A DNA stretch of 64,000 bases from positions 4,441,501 through 4,505,500 of the forward strand of contig NZ_CP033334.1 of assembly GCF_013170705.1 (NCBI RefSeq). The letters are read 5' to 3'. This stretch comes from Mesorhizobium loti (GTDB lineage Bacteria > Pseudomonadota > Alphaproteobacteria > Rhizobiales > Rhizobiaceae). A program made the translations under genes and the position numbers. Shown here one piece after another: positions 18,260-28,519 of this stretch. The notes under the pieces were generated by a model. That model had not been told where the DNA came from. It worked only from the letters and a program-made list of their open reading frames with translations, and did not search any database. The first letter of the stretch is position 1; each line of letters starts with the position of its first letter.

Positions 18260-20037
18260 GGCACTCCATCCTGTTCTTGCTGCTGCTGTTGCCCCGGACC
18301 AAGTGATTTGATCGCCGCGTCGACGCTGTGGAATATGTGTTTCGTGCCGACCATTTCAGCGATGCCGAACCGCGCCAGGGCCGCCTGGGCGCGCAGCGAT
18401 TCCAGACGCGCGATTGCAAAGACCGCGCCCGCCTTGCGGCAATGAAGGATGGTGTCGATCAGGGCCTGGGCGGCGGTGTAGTCGATTTCGACGATATTGC
18501 TGGCCTCCAGCACGACCAGTTTCACTGTTTCGTTCCTGGCATCGACGAGATCGCAAAGGCCGCGCTTGAAACGGTCGGCATTGACGAAGGACAGCGGCGC
18601 CTGGAAGGCCGCGACCAGAACGCCTGGGAGCTGCTCGCCGGCACCTGGCTTGCCGGGCGGCCACCAGACGGAGGTCCCCGGCACTTGTTCGAGCTCGATC
18701 GGCTGCGTCTGGGTTGCGCTCCAGATCCCGTGCAACAGCGACAGGCCGATGCCGACTGCCACGCCGGTCTCGATAGGTAACACGACGATCGCCGCCATCG
18801 TGATCAGGATCAAGGCGAATTCGACCGGCGCCTGCCGGTAGACGCTGGCGAACACCTTCCATCGCAGTATGTGCTGGGCAACGAACATCAGGACGCCGGC
18901 AAGGGCTGCCTGCGGAACATTGGCGAGCAGACTGCCGCCGAAGGCGCCGAGCGCCAGCACGATGGCCGCGGCAATGAGGCCGGACAGTTGCGAGCGGCCG
19001 CCCGACTGGGAAACGATTGCCGTGCGCGGCGGGCTGGCGTTGACGGCAAAGGCGCCGAACAGGCCGGACGCGATGCTGCCGGCGCCGGCGCCGACGAAAT
19101 CGCGGTTGACGTCGGGTGCATCGTCCGGTTGCGAGGCAAAGGAACGCGAGGTGGCGGCCGTCTGCACCATGACGACGATGGCGATCAGCAGAGCCAGCGG
19201 AACGAGCGCCTGCACATCTTTGAGGCCGGCCTCCGGCAAGTAGGCTCGCGGCAGACCGTTTGGCAGCGCGCCAAGCACCTCGACGCCGCGATCCCCGAGG
19301 TCGAAGGCGACGACCGCAAGCGTGGCAAGCACCATGCCGATCAGGGCGCCAGGGATGCGGGCGCTGATCCGTTCCGAGCAGAACACGATCGCGAACACGC
19401 CGAGGCCGAGCCCGAGGGCCCAGGGATTGGTGAGATGGAGACTGCCGGCAATCTCGCCGATACGCCGCAAGGTCTCACCGCTCTCGGCAGGCAGGCCGAG
19501 CAGCCCTGGCATTTGCGAGACGATGATGTGGACGGCGATGCCGGCCAAAAAGCCAGTTGTGACCGGCACCGAGAGGAGATCGGCGATCCAGCCGAGGCGA
19601 AAGATGCCGCTCAGCGTCACGATCGCCCCGACCATCAAGGCCAGCATGGCTGCCAGGGCCAGATAATGCGGCGAGCCGGATGTGGCGAGCAGCGCCAGGC
19701 TGCCGGCAAACAGTGGCGTGATGGTCGAATCCGCTCCAACCGAGAGGTGGCGATTGGCGCCAAACAGGGCAAACGCCACCGAACCGGCGACAAAAGCGAA
19801 GAACCCGACCTCGGGAGCAAAGCCGCCGAGCCGGGCCGTTGCCATCTGCTCGGGAATGGCGATCGCGGCCAGTGTCAAACCCGCGACCAGATCGCCATTG
19901 AGATCCCGAGGCTGCCAGCCGCTCAACGCTCGCAAAGGCAGCCAGCGGCTCCGATTCATCGTACTTGCGGCTTTCGCTTGGGGAAATCGGTCCATTGCCG
20001 GCTTTTGCCTTGTGGCGGCGAAAAGCGTTGTGGCCAT
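18256..20037 (-). CDS. SulP family inorganic anion transporter with STAS domain
   Basis: 593 residues from the first ATG; an internal ATG giving MNRSRWLPLRAL (start at 19959) is an alternative, and neither has a clear ribosome-binding site. The family motif DLVAGLTLAAIAIPEQMA begins the membrane domain of about 11–12 helices, and the C-terminal STAS domain (VVLEASNIVEIDYTAAQALI) begins near residue 450. It likely imports sulfate, bicarbonate or another anion. It is translationally coupled to the ParB-like gene and divergent from gyrA. Confidence 0.9.
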   Translation of the reverse strand: MATTLFAATRQKPAMDRFPQAKAASTMNRSRWLPLRALSGWQPRDLNGDLVAGLTLAAIAIPEQMATARLGGFAPEVGFFAFVAGSVAFALFGANRHLSVGADSTITPLFAGSLALLATSGSPHYLALAAMLALMVGAIVTLSGIFRLGWIADLLSVPVTTGFLAGIAVHIIVSQMPGLLGLPAESGETLRRIGEIAGSLHLTNPWALGLGLGVFAIVFCSERISARIPGALIGMVLATLAVVAFDLGDRGVEVLGALPNGLPRAYLPEAGLKDVQALVPLALLIAIVVMVQTAATSRSFASQPDDAPDVNRDFVGAGAGSIASGLFGAFAVNASPPRTAIVSQSGGRSQLSGLIAAAIVLALGAFGGSLLANVPQAALAGVLMFVAQHILRWKVFASVYRQAPVEFALILITMAAIVVLPIETGVAVGIGLSLLHGIWSATQTQPIELEQVPGTSVWWPPGKPGAGEQLPGVLVAAFQAPLSFVNADRFKRGLCDLVDARNETVKLVVLEASNIVEIDYTAAQALIDTILHCRKAGAVFAIARLESLRAQAALARFGIAEMVGTKHIFHSVDAAIKSLGPGQQQQQEQDGVP

Positions 20038-20169
20038 ATCGTCGCAATCAGCGGTATCCTTTTGAAATTACCACCAAAAATGACACTGGAAAAGTGCCGC
20101 TAACATTGGAGTTTCGGCTGCGCTTCCTATATAAGCGGTCAGTGATTCCTGATTAGATTGTGATCCGAT

Positions 20170-22974
20170 TTGACCGACCAAAAGACACCGCGCGGCGCCG
20201 ACGGCGGCCCTACCGGCATCGAGCCCATCTCCATCATCGAGGAGATGCAGAGCTCGTATCTCTCGTACGCCATGAGCGTGATCGTCAGCCGTGCGCTGCC
20301 CGATGTGCGCGATGGCCTGAAGCCTGTCCATCGCCGCATCCTCTACGCGGCGCATGAGAGCGGCTACCACTGGAACCGCAAATATGTGAAGTCGGCGCGC
20401 CCGGTGGCCGACGTGATGGGTAAATACCATCCGCATGGCGACGCCTCGATCTATGATGCCTTGGTACGCATGGCGCAGGATTGGTCGCTGCGCGTGCCGC
20501 TGATCGACGGGCAGGGCAATTTCGGCTCGATCGACGGCGATCCGCCGGCGGCGATGCGCTACACCGAGTCGCGGCTGACCAAGGTCGCGCATGAACTGCT
20601 GGAGGATATCGACAAGGACACCGTCGATTTCCAGGACACTTATGATGCCTCGGACACCGAGCCGAAGGTCCTGCCGGCGCGCTTTCCCAATCTGCTGGTC
20701 AATGGCTCCGGCGGTATCGCCGTCGGCATGGCCACCAACATCCCGCCGCACAATCTTGGCGAAGTCTGCAATGGCGCCATCGCCGTCATCGACAATCCGG
20801 CGATTGACCTGCCGGCGCTGATGGAGATCATTCCGGGCCCTGATTTCCCGACCGGCGGCATCGTGCTCGGCCGTTCCGGCATCTACAGCGCCTATTCGAC
20901 CGGCCGTGGCTCCATCGTGATGCGCGGCAAGGTCAACATCGAGCAGCGCGGCAATGACCGTGAATCGATCATCATCACCGAGGTTCCCTACCAGGTGAAC
21001 AAGGCCTCGATGATCGAGAAGATGGCCGAGCTGGTGCGCGACAAGCGCATCGAGGGCATTTCCGACATCCGTGACGAAAGCGACCGCCAGGGCTATCGCG
21101 TCGTCATCGAGCTGAAGCGCGACGCCGTCGCCGATGTCATCCTCAACCAGCTTTACCGGTTCACGCCGCTGCAGTCTTCTTTCGGCGCCAATATGGTGGC
21201 GCTGAATGGCGGCAAGCCGGAACTGCTGACCCTGACCGACATGCTGAAGGCGTTCGTCTCCTTCCGCGAAGAGGTCATCACAAGGCGGACGAAATTCCTG
21301 CTGCGCAAGGCGCGAGACCGCGCGCATGTGCTGGTTGGTCTCGCCATCGCCGTTGCCAATATCGACGAGGTCATCAAGCTGATCCGCACCGCGCCGGATC
21401 CGCAGACGGCGCGCGAGCAGTTGATGGAGCGGCGCTGGCCCGCGGGTGATGTCGAATCGCTGATTCTTCTGATCGACGATCCGCGCCACCGCATCAACGA
21501 GGACGGCACCTACAATCTCTCCGAGGAGCAGGCGCGCGCCATTCTTGAGTTGCGCCTGCAGCGCCTGACCGCGCTCGGCCGCGATGAAATCGCCGACGAG
21601 TTGAACACGATCGGCGACGAGATCAAGGACTACCTCGACATCCTGTCGTCGCGCGCGCGTGTCCAGCAGATCGTCAAGGACGAACTCGCCGCAGTGCGCG
21701 ACGAGTTCGGTACGCCACGCCGCACCGAACTCACCGACGGCGGCGCGGACATGGAAGACGAGGACCTGATCCAGCGTGAGGACATGGTCGTGACGGTGAG
21801 CCACTCCGGCTACATCAAGCGCGTGCCGCTGTCGCTGTACCGGGCGCAGCGCCGCGGCGGCAAGGGCCGCTCCGGCATGTCGACCAAGGAAGAGGATTTC
21901 GTCACCCGGCTGTTCGTGGCCAACACGCATACGCCGGTACTGTTCTTCTCTTCACGCGGCATCGTCTACAAGGAAAAGGTCTGGCGGCTGCCGATCGGCA
22001 ATCCGCAATCACGCGGCAAGGCGCTGATCAACATGCTTCCGCTGGAGCAGGGCGAGCGCATCACCACGATCATGCCGCTGCCCGAGGACGAAACGAGCTG
22101 GGGCGAACTCGACGTGATGTTCGCCACCACGCGCGGCACCGTGCGCCGCAACAAGCTGTCCGATTTCGTCCAGGTCAACCGCAATGGCAAGATCGCCATG
22201 AAACTGGAGGAGGAAGGCGACGAGATCCTCGGCGTCGAGACCTGCACCGACAATGACGACGTGCTTTTGACCGCGAGTTCCGGCCAGTGCATCCGCTTCT
22301 CGGTCGGCGACGTGCGCGTGTTCCAGAGCCGCAACTCTGTCGGCGTGCGCGGCATCACCATGGCCGAGACCGACCGCATCATCTCCATGTCGGTGATCGA
22401 GAGTGTCGATGCGTCGCCGGCCGAACGCGCCGCCTATCTCAAGCGGGCAGCAGCCGAACGGCGGCTTGCCGCCGGTATCGCGGCCGGCGAAGAGGAAGAA
22501 ATCGCGCTGACCAATGAAGAGGTCGGCGAGGAGACGGAGCTTTCCGACGAGCGCTACGAGTTCCTCAAGGCGCACGAGCAGTACGTGCTGACGGTTACCG
22601 AATACGGCTACGGCAAGCGCTCGTCTTCCTACGATTTCCGTCTGACCGGACGCGGTGGCAAGGGCATCCGGGCCACCGACGTGTCGAAGGCGGCCGAGAT
22701 CGGCCGGCTGGTGGCGACCTTCCCGGTCGGGAATGACGACCAGATCATGCTGGTGTCGGATGGCGGGACCGTCATCCGGGTGCCGGTCAACGGCATCCGT
22801 TTCGCCAGCCGCGCCACCAAGGGCGTGACCATCTTCAATACGGCTGAGGGTGAGAAGGTGGTTTCTGTCGAGCGGATCTCGGAGCCGCAAGCGGACGAGG
22901 AGAGCGAAGAGGCCGTCGAGGGTGGCGTAGAGTCCGGTCCGGTGACGGCTACTGGCTCGGATGGTCCCGAGTAA
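20170..22974 (+). CDS. gyrA: DNA gyrase subunit A
   Basis: 934 residues from a TTG start ([13 protein letters not shown]). Gyrase A cuts and rejoins both DNA strands to introduce negative supercoils. The catalytic tyrosine is Tyr131 in [10 protein letters not shown], and the GyrA box QRRGGKG lies in the C-terminal wrapping domain, which carries an acidic charged insertion ([18 protein letters not shown]). The quinolone-pocket position equivalent to E. coli Ser83 is Ala92 ([10 protein letters not shown]), and the Asp87 equivalent is Asp96. The upstream 130 nt separate it from the divergent SulP gene. Confidence 0.97.
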   Translation: MTDQKTPRGADGGPTGIEPISIIEEMQSSYLSYAMSVIVSRALPDVRDGLKPVHRRILYAAHESGYHWNRKYVKSARPVADVMGKYHPHGDASIYDALVRMAQDWSLRVPLIDGQGNFGSIDGDPPAAMRYTESRLTKVAHELLEDIDKDTVDFQDTYDASDTEPKVLPARFPNLLVNGSGGIAVGMATNIPPHNLGEVCNGAIAVIDNPAIDLPALMEIIPGPDFPTGGIVLGRSGIYSAYSTGRGSIVMRGKVNIEQRGNDRESIIITEVPYQVNKASMIEKMAELVRDKRIEGISDIRDESDRQGYRVVIELKRDAVADVILNQLYRFTPLQSSFGANMVALNGGKPELLTLTDMLKAFVSFREEVITRRTKFLLRKARDRAHVLVGLAIAVANIDEVIKLIRTAPDPQTAREQLMERRWPAGDVESLILLIDDPRHRINEDGTYNLSEEQARAILELRLQRLTALGRDEIADELNTIGDEIKDYLDILSSRARVQQIVKDELAAVRDEFGTPRRTELTDGGADMEDEDLIQREDMVVTVSHSGYIKRVPLSLYRAQRRGGKGRSGMSTKEEDFVTRLFVANTHTPVLFFSSRGIVYKEKVWRLPIGNPQSRGKALINMLPLEQGERITTIMPLPEDETSWGELDVMFATTRGTVRRNKLSDFVQVNRNGKIAMKLEEEGDEILGVETCTDNDDVLLTASSGQCIRFSVGDVRVFQSRNSVGVRGITMAETDRIISMSVIESVDASPAERAAYLKRAAAERRLAAGIAAGEEEEIALTNEEVGEETELSDERYEFLKAHEQYVLTVTEYGYGKRSSSYDFRLTGRGGKGIRATDVSKAAEIGRLVATFPVGNDDQIMLVSDGGTVIRVPVNGIRFASRATKGVTIFNTAEGEKVVSVERISEPQADEESEEAVEGGVESGPVTATGSDGPE

Positions 22975-23001
22975 GTCCTGGACCGGTTTTTGACATAGCA
23001 A

Positions 23002-23021
23002 CGCCGGCCCATTGGCCGGCG
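23002..23021. terminator. perfect hairpin between gyrA and a convergent small gene
   Basis: The 8-bp perfect stem CGCCGGCC-CATT-GGCCGGCG sits 27 nt after the gyrA stop and 21 nt before the end of the minus-strand small gene. There is no T-run on either side, so termination would be weak or factor-assisted. Confidence 0.5.
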
Positions 23022-23042
23022 CGGCAGGAAGTCTGGAATGAC

Positions 23043-23195
23043 TTAGTAGTGACGATACGGCTTGCGCGGGCCGAAGCCTTCGAAGCGCTTGACGGTTGCC
23101 TTGACGCGGACGCGTTGTGCCTCTTGATGCAGCCCGAAAACGGTGGCGATCAGCATGGCGACGGTCATTGCGGTGGCGAGCATGTAGATCAGCAT
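23043..23195 (-). CDS. small single-pass membrane protein (50 aa)
   Basis: A 50-residue frame starting MLIYMLATAMTVAMLIATVF, a clear membrane helix, and continuing with a basic tail rich in Arg/Lys (QRVRVKATVKRF, then FGPRKPYRHY). It has an AGGAG ribosome-binding site about 9 nt before the ATG. The positive tail predicts that the C-terminus faces the cytoplasm. Family not recognised; short membrane proteins of this kind are often missed. It is convergent with gyrA. Confidence 0.65.
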   Translation of the reverse strand: MLIYMLATAMTVAMLIATVFGLHQEAQRVRVKATVKRFEGFGPRKPYRHY

Positions 23196-23376
23196 TTGCG
23201 TGTTCTCCTGCGCCTTACAACGGATAGATGGGATTTTGGTTTCATCTTATTAAGGTGCAATCTAATGAACGCTGCGTGAAGGCTTGGTGATCAGCTTGTT
23301 CATCTGTCGTTCATGCGCCGGAAAAGGTTCACGGCCCGCCCGCCATCGGGTTTGCCTTTGTGAGAGAGGCTCGCTA

Positions 23377-23502
23377 GAGCCTGTTCCATCTTGGTGGACT
23401 GAAGATGAAACAGGCTCAAGCTTTCATTTGAGCATGATCTCCAGGACAAACGAAAAACCGTTTGTCCGCAAAAACCGGTTTCCACTTTTTGGGATCATGC
23501 AT
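23377..23502. repeat. composite palindromic intergenic repeat upstream of coaD
   Basis: Two nested parts. First, a 16-bp inverted repeat with one mismatch (GAGCCTGTTcCATCTT / AAGATGaAACAGGCTC) at 23377–23417. Second, a unit bounded by GCATGATC / GATCATGC at 23432–23500, containing a perfect 9-bp stem GGACAAACG/CGTTTGTCC (23444–23467) and the stretch AAAACCGGTTTCCACTTTT. The AAAACCGGTTTCCACTTTT…GGGATCATGC motif is, as I recall, repeated many times in rhizobial genomes. It ends 14 nt before the coaD start. Confidence 0.65.
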
Positions 23503-23515
23503 TAGAAGCTCCGCC

Positions 23516-24016
23516 ATGACCGAACGCATCGCCCTTTATGCCGGCTCCTTCGACCCGCTGACCAACGGCCATCTCGATGTGCTGAAGGCGTCGCTGGCGG
23601 TTGCCGACATCGTCTATGCCGCGATTGGCATTCATCCCGGCAAGAAGCCGCTGTTCTCCTTCGAGGAACGGGTCCAGTTGATCGAAGCCGCCACGAAAGC
23701 CGAATTTGGCAGCGATGGCGCCCGCATCCGGGTGGTCGCCTTCGACGGGCTTGTCATCGATGCTGCGAGGAAGCAGGGCGCCTCGATCATGATCCGCGGG
23801 CTACGCGACGGTACCGATCTCGACTACGAGATGCAGATGGCCGGCATGAACGAGACCATGGCGCCTGAATTGCAGACGGTCTTTCTGCCCGCCAGCCCGT
23901 CGGTGCGCACCATTACCGCCACACTTGTACGGCAGATAGCCTCGATGGGCGGCAACATCCGCCCCTTCGTGCCGGCGGCAGTTGCTGGCGCGCTCACCGC
24001 CAAATTCGCGAAATAA
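23516..24016 (+). CDS. coaD: phosphopantetheine adenylyltransferase
   Basis: 166 residues from ATG ([20 protein letters not shown]); the frame stays open upstream but only through the palindromic repeat. The nucleotidyltransferase motif SFDPLTNGH and the later [20 protein letters not shown] are characteristic. It transfers AMP from ATP to 4'-phosphopantetheine, the penultimate step of coenzyme A synthesis, in the cytoplasm. First gene of a plus-strand run with ppiA, ppiB, a YdcZ-type gene, queA and tgt. Confidence 0.95.
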   Translation: MTERIALYAGSFDPLTNGHLDVLKASLAVADIVYAAIGIHPGKKPLFSFEERVQLIEAATKAEFGSDGARIRVVAFDGLVIDAARKQGASIMIRGLRDGTDLDYEMQMAGMNETMAPELQTVFLPASPSVRTITATLVRQIASMGGNIRPFVPAAVAGALTAKFAK

Positions 24017-24032
24017 GCCTCGGAGAAAATAC

Positions 24033-24620
24033 ATGCAGCTGAAAAGGCTCGCCTCGTTCCTTGTCGTGCTCGCCGGTCTTTTGACCGCTTCCGTTTCCGC
24101 CTATGCCGCCGATCCCGAAAACACCATGATCATCACGCTGAAGGACGGCGACGTCACGATCGCGCTGCGGCCCGACCTGGCGCCCAAGCATGTCGCGCAG
24201 ATCAAGAAGCTCGTGCGTGACCATGCCTATGACAATGTCGCCTTCCACCGCGTGATCGACGGCTTCATGGCGCAGACCGGCGACGTCAAGTTCGGCAACA
24301 TGAAGAAGGGTTTCAACTCGCAGGCCGTCGGCACCGGCGGTTCGGACCTGCCGGACCTGCCTGCCGAGTTCTCTCAGACCGAGCACTACAAGCGCGGCGT
24401 GGTCGGCATGGCCCGCTCGCAGGATCCGAACTCCGCCAATTCGCAGTTCTTCATCATGTTCGCGCCGGCGCCGCCGCTCGACGGCCAGTACACCATCGTC
24501 GGCAACGTCGTCAGCGGCATGGAACTGGTGGACAAGATCAAGAAGGGTGACGAGGCCGACAACGGTACGGTTACCGACCCGGACCGGATGATCAAGGTGC
24601 GCATCGCCGCGGACAAATAA
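24033..24620 (+). CDS. ppiA: periplasmic peptidyl-prolyl cis-trans isomerase, cyclophilin type
   Basis: 195 residues with a signal peptide (1–25, cleavage after SVSAYA) and a cyclophilin domain: [38 protein letters not shown] and a terminal DPDRMIKVRIA. It speeds folding at proline bonds in exported proteins. GGAGAAAATAC precedes the ATG. The gene is an obvious duplicate partner of the cytoplasmic ppiB that follows 30 nt later. Confidence 0.93.
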   Translation: MQLKRLASFLVVLAGLLTASVSAYAADPENTMIITLKDGDVTIALRPDLAPKHVAQIKKLVRDHAYDNVAFHRVIDGFMAQTGDVKFGNMKKGFNSQAVGTGGSDLPDLPAEFSQTEHYKRGVVGMARSQDPNSANSQFFIMFAPAPPLDGQYTIVGNVVSGMELVDKIKKGDEADNGTVTDPDRMIKVRIAADK

Positions 24621-24650
24621 TTCTGTTTTTTGAGAAAAAGGATATCTGAC

Positions 24651-25163
24651 ATGGCTGAGATCAAGGACCGCGAGAACGCGCTCATCCTGGAAACGACCAA
24701 GGGCAAGGTCGTCATCGAACTTTTCCCCGACCTGGCTCCGGGCCATGTCGCCCGCATCAAGGAACTGGCCAGGGAAGGCGCTTATGACGGCGTGGTCTTC
24801 CACCGCGTCATCGACGGCTTCATGGCGCAGACAGGCGACGTGAAGTTCGGCAATTCGAACAAGCCGACCTTTGCTCCTTCGCGCGCGGGCATGGGCGGTT
24901 CCGACAAGCCGGACCTGAAGGCTGAGTTCTCCAACGCCAACCATGGCCGCGGCACCTGCTCGATGGCGCGTGCGCAGAACCCGAACTCTGCCAATTCGCA
25001 GTTCTTCATCTGCTTCGACGATGCCGCTTTCCTCAACCGCCAGTATACGGTCTGGGGCCAGGTCATCGAAGGCATGGACAATGTCGACAAGATCAAGCGC
25101 GGCGAGCCGGTTGTCGATCCCGACAAGATCGTGTCGCTGAAGGTCGCGGCGGACGTCAAGTAA
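24651..25163 (+). CDS. ppiB: cytoplasmic peptidyl-prolyl cis-trans isomerase, cyclophilin type
   Basis: 170 residues with no signal peptide. Cyclophilin motifs: [51 protein letters not shown]. The near-identical core to the preceding ppiA indicates a tandem duplication with one copy exported and one kept in the cytoplasm. ATG behind AAAAAGGATATCTGAC. Confidence 0.94.
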   Translation: MAEIKDRENALILETTKGKVVIELFPDLAPGHVARIKELAREGAYDGVVFHRVIDGFMAQTGDVKFGNSNKPTFAPSRAGMGGSDKPDLKAEFSNANHGRGTCSMARAQNPNSANSQFFICFDDAAFLNRQYTVWGQVIEGMDNVDKIKRGEPVVDPDKIVSLKVAADVK

Positions 25164-25175
25164 GGCGAGACGACA

Positions 25176-25625
25176 ATGATGGGCGTCGTCTGGTCGCTTC
25201 TCGGCATCCTGTCCGGCGCCTTCATTGCCATTCAGGCCCCGATCAATTCGCAGCTGGCGCGCGGCCTGGGTCTCCCGGTCGCGGCCGCTGCCTTCTCGTT
25301 CCTGTCGGGCGCCATCGTGCTCGGCATCATCTCCGTCACGGTGGTGAAGCTGCAAGGAATCTCGCTCGACTGGAAGGCGCCGGCGCCGTGGCTGTTCGTT
25401 GCCGGCGGCATGCTCGGCGGATTCTATGTCACGCTCTCCACTATTCTCACGCCGCGCATCGGGGCCGCCGCCTTGATGGCGTTCCTCGTGGCCGGCCAGC
25501 TGCTGGCCGGCATGCTTATCGATCGCGTCGGCTTCCTGGGCGTCGCGGTGCGCGAGATCTCGCTAGGCCGGGTCGCCGGCGCGGTGCTGCTGCTGGTCGG
25601 GGCGCTGCTCGTCCGGCTCTACTGA
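25176..25625 (+). CDS. YdcZ/DUF606-type DMT superfamily membrane protein
   Basis: 149 residues, five hydrophobic segments, beginning [20 protein letters not shown], with the family pattern [12 protein letters not shown] and [19 protein letters not shown]. This is half the size of a full DMT exporter and probably works as a dimer. Substrate unknown. It sits 12 nt after ppiB and shares one base with the queA start (TGATG), so all are probably one transcript. Confidence 0.85.
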   Translation: MMGVVWSLLGILSGAFIAIQAPINSQLARGLGLPVAAAAFSFLSGAIVLGIISVTVVKLQGISLDWKAPAPWLFVAGGMLGGFYVTLSTILTPRIGAAALMAFLVAGQLLAGMLIDRVGFLGVAVREISLGRVAGAVLLLVGALLVRLY

Positions 25626-26713
25626 TGCGCGTCGATCTCTTCGACTTCGACCTGCCGGAAGAGCGCATCGCGCTCCGCCCGGCGGAGCCGCGCGACAGCG
25701 CCAAGATGCTGGTGGTCAAGCCGGGCGAAGAGCTTGAAGACCAGGCGGTTGGCGACCTGCCATCCCTGCTCAGGGCCGGCGATGTGCTGGTGTTCAACGA
25801 CACCAAGGTCATCCCGGCGCAGCTCAAAGGCGTCAGGCGGCGCGGCGAAGCGGCGGCGCAAGTCGAAGCGACACTGCATATGCGCGTGGCGCCGGACCGT
25901 TGGCTGGCCTTCATGCGGCCAGGCAAGCGTATCGCCGCCGGCGACCGCATCCATTTCGGTCATGACGGCAATTCCTGTTTCCTGGGCCAGCTTGATGCCA
26001 CGGTGATCGAGAGGGGCGAGGGCGGCGAGGCGCTGCTTGGCTTCGACCTGTCGGGGCCTTTCCTCGACGAAGCGCTGCAGGCCGTCGGCCACATCCCGCT
26101 GCCTCCCTACATCGCCTTGAAGCGCGACGACGACGAGCGCGACCGCGCCGACTACCAGACCATCTATGCAAGGGAGGAAGGCGCGGTCGCCGCCCCTACC
26201 GCGGGCCTGCATTTCACGCCGGAGCTTTTCGCGGCTCTCGACGCCAGGGGTGTCGAACGCCACTTCGTGACCTTGCATGTCGGCGCCGGCACGTTCCTGC
26301 CGGTGAAGGCCGACGACACCGCCGACCACAAGATGCATGCCGAGATCGGTTCGGTCAGTGAAGCGACTGCCGACGCGCTTAACGCTGCCAAGGCGAGGGG
26401 CGGGCGCATCATTGCCGTTGGCACGACCTCGCTACGCCTGCTGGAGAGTGCCGCGCGTGAAGATGGCACGGTGCCAGCGTGGTCCGGTCCGACCGACATC
26501 TTCATCACGCCCGGCTACCGCTTTCGCACGGCCGACATGCTGATGACCAATTTCCATCTGCCGCGCTCGACGCTGTTCATGCTGGTTTCGGCCTTCAGCG
26601 GTCTCGACACGATGCGTGGCGCCTATGCGCATGCCATTGCGAACCGGTACAGGTTCTACTCCTATGGAGACGCAAGCCTGCTTTTTCGAGCGGAGATGAG
26701 CGATGGACGATGA
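25625..26713 (+). CDS. queA: S-adenosylmethionine:tRNA ribosyltransferase-isomerase
   Basis: 362 residues from the ATG that overlaps the preceding stop. Motifs: [20 protein letters not shown] at the start, [49 protein letters not shown] and the terminal [21 protein letters not shown] segment. It adds the epoxycyclopentane ring in queuosine synthesis on tRNA. It is grouped with tgt, the enzyme that acts one step earlier, through a small overlapping gene. Confidence 0.95.
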   Translation: MRVDLFDFDLPEERIALRPAEPRDSAKMLVVKPGEELEDQAVGDLPSLLRAGDVLVFNDTKVIPAQLKGVRRRGEAAAQVEATLHMRVAPDRWLAFMRPGKRIAAGDRIHFGHDGNSCFLGQLDATVIERGEGGEALLGFDLSGPFLDEALQAVGHIPLPPYIALKRDDDERDRADYQTIYAREEGAVAAPTAGLHFTPELFAALDARGVERHFVTLHVGAGTFLPVKADDTADHKMHAEIGSVSEATADALNAAKARGGRIIAVGTTSLRLLESAAREDGTVPAWSGPTDIFITPGYRFRTADMLMTNFHLPRSTLFMLVSAFSGLDTMRGAYAHAIANRYRFYSYGDASLLFRAEMSDGR

Positions 26714-26972
26714 TCTGCAAGCCCTCGATCGCGAAGGCCTGATCGCCGAAGTGAAAAAGCTGCGCGCCGGCATTCGCGCGCATCGCGACACGTCAGGCCA
26801 TGATCTCTGCTGGCATCACCCGGATCTGTGGGACCTGCTGCCTGAAAAGACCGCGCCATCGATCGCCGTGCCGCCCTGGCCAAAATTCATGCGCGGCTGC
26901 GTGCAATACCGCCAGTCGCTCGACAGGCAGGCGCCTGAAGCGCCGGTTCATGACAAGGAATTCAATGGCTAA
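26703..26972 (+). CDS. small protein of unknown function between queA and tgt
   Basis: 89 residues. It begins [20 protein letters not shown] (helical) and contains [16 protein letters not shown] and a Trp/Pro-rich segment [18 protein letters not shown]. It overlaps queA by 11 nt and tgt by 8 nt, which strongly implies a real, co-translated gene. The Cys/His cluster LCWHHP could bind metal (inference). I believe homologues occur at the same place in other rhizobia. Function unknown. Confidence 0.75.
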   Translation: MDDDLQALDREGLIAEVKKLRAGIRAHRDTSGHDLCWHHPDLWDLLPEKTAPSIAVPPWPKFMRGCVQYRQSLDRQAPEAPVHDKEFNG

Positions 26973-28095
26973 GCCGTTCAGCTTCAAGGTTCTGGCGACC
27001 GACGGCAAGGCGCGGCGCGGTGTCATCGACATGCCGCGTGGCGAAATTCGCACGCCGGCCTTCATGCCCGTCGGCACCGGCGGCACCGTCAAGGCCATGT
27101 ATATGGAACAGGTGCGCGGCGTCGGCGCCGACATCATCCTGGGCAACACCTATCACCTGATGCTGCGGCCGGGCGCCGAGCGCGTGGCGCGGCTCGGCGG
27201 CCTGCATGAATTCGCCCGCTGGCCGCATCCGATCCTGACCGACAGCGGCGGTTTTCAGGTGATGTCACTGTCGAAGCTGAGGAAACTGACCGAAAAAGGC
27301 GTCACCTTCCGCTCACATATCGATGGCGCAGCCTACGAGATGTCGCCGGAGCGTTCGATCGAGATTCAAGGCCTGCTTGATTCCGATATCCAGATGCAGC
27401 TCGACGAATGCACGGCGCTGCCAGCTGAGTTGAAGGAGATCGAGCGCGCCATGGAGCTGTCGCTGCGCTGGGCCGAGCGCTGCAAGGTGGCGTTCGGCGA
27501 CCAGCCCGGAAAGGCGATGTTCGGCATCGTGCAGGGCGGCGACAACGCGGCGCTGCGCGTGCGTTCGGCGCAGGCGCTGAGCGCGATGGATCTCAAGGGC
27601 TATGCGGTCGGCGGCTTGGCCGTCGGCGAGCCGCAAGCGGTGATGCTCGAGATGCTCGACATCACCTGTCCGGAGCTGCCTGATGACAAGCCGCGCTATC
27701 TCATGGGTGTCGGTACCCCTGACGATATCCTGAAATCGGTGGCGCGCGGCATCGACATGTTCGATTGCGTCATGCCGACACGGGCCGGCCGGCACGGCCT
27801 TGCCTATACAAGGCGCGGCAAGGTCAATCTGCGCAACGCGCGCCATGCGGACGACCCGCGCCCGCTGGACGAGGAAAGCGACTGCCCGGCGGCGCGGGAT
27901 TATTCGCGTGCCTATCTGCATCATCTCGTGCGCTCGCAGGAGGCGCTTGGCGCGATGCTGCTCACCTGGAACAATCTTTCCTACTACCAGAAGCTGATGC
28001 AGGACATCCGCGCCGGGATCGAGACCGGGAGCTTCGAGACGCGTGGGGCCGAGATCACGGAGGGCTGGGCGAGGGGCGACATCCCCGTCCTGTAA
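26965..28095 (+). CDS. tgt: queuine tRNA-guanine transglycosylase with degenerate zinc site
   Basis: 376 residues from ATG ([14 protein letters not shown]). Tgt swaps guanine for the queuosine precursor preQ1 at tRNA position 34. The catalytic aspartates are present: Asp93 in [10 protein letters not shown] and Asp267 in MFDCVMPTR. The structural zinc site, however, is mostly lost: the CxCxxC region reads SDCPAAR (Ser305, Cys307, Ala310) and the histidine of the usual EHN motif is Asn336 in TWNN. Substrate and active-site segments otherwise look normal, so it is probably functional. Confidence 0.95.
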   Translation: MAKPFSFKVLATDGKARRGVIDMPRGEIRTPAFMPVGTGGTVKAMYMEQVRGVGADIILGNTYHLMLRPGAERVARLGGLHEFARWPHPILTDSGGFQVMSLSKLRKLTEKGVTFRSHIDGAAYEMSPERSIEIQGLLDSDIQMQLDECTALPAELKEIERAMELSLRWAERCKVAFGDQPGKAMFGIVQGGDNAALRVRSAQALSAMDLKGYAVGGLAVGEPQAVMLEMLDITCPELPDDKPRYLMGVGTPDDILKSVARGIDMFDCVMPTRAGRHGLAYTRRGKVNLRNARHADDPRPLDEESDCPAARDYSRAYLHHLVRSQEALGAMLLTWNNLSYYQKLMQDIRAGIETGSFETRGAEITEGWARGDIPVL

Positions 28096-28099
28096 AACC

Positions 28100-28519
28100 T
28101 CAAGTGCTCAGCGAATTCGACGCCCGCAAGCTGCAGCCTGTAATCTGGAACGTGCCGTCGGGCTGCTGCTGCAGTGTGTAGACGGCCTCGTAGTCCTTGC
28201 CGTCGGGGCCGACGATGAGCACCTGCTGTACAATTGAACCCGGGCCCGTCTGTTCGACCTTGCCGAAGGCATAGGACTGTGGCTTGCGCACCGGCGGGTA
28301 GCCATTGGTCACCATGTTCATGAAGGCATCGACGGTCGGGAACACCTGCTTCACGTTCGGGGCGGCGAAGCTGTAGGCCTTGGCGCCATCATTAGCGAGT
28401 AGGGCCTTCAACTGACCATCGATGACAGCCTGGCCTGCCTTGATTTCGGCATCGCCGGCAAAGGCCGAGGATATGAAGATGAATGGAATGACTGCGAATG
28501 CGAAAAAAGCGCGGCGCAT
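28100..28519 (-). CDS. exported DUF4864 family protein
   Basis: 139 residues from the ATG behind GGAGACAGGCC; a longer frame upstream lacks a start signal. Signal peptide 1–22 (MRRAFFAFAVIPFIFISSAFA). The mature part has helices (AGQAVIDGQLKALLANDGAKAYSFAA) then strands ending VYTLQQQPDGTFQITGCSL, fitting the NTF2-like DUF4864 family. Periplasmic; function unknown. Convergent with tgt, only 4 nt apart. Confidence 0.75.
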   Translation of the reverse strand: MRRAFFAFAVIPFIFISSAFAGDAEIKAGQAVIDGQLKALLANDGAKAYSFAAPNVKQVFPTVDAFMNMVTNGYPPVRKPQSYAFGKVEQTGPGSIVQQVLIVGPDGKDYEAVYTLQQQPDGTFQITGCSLRASNSLST

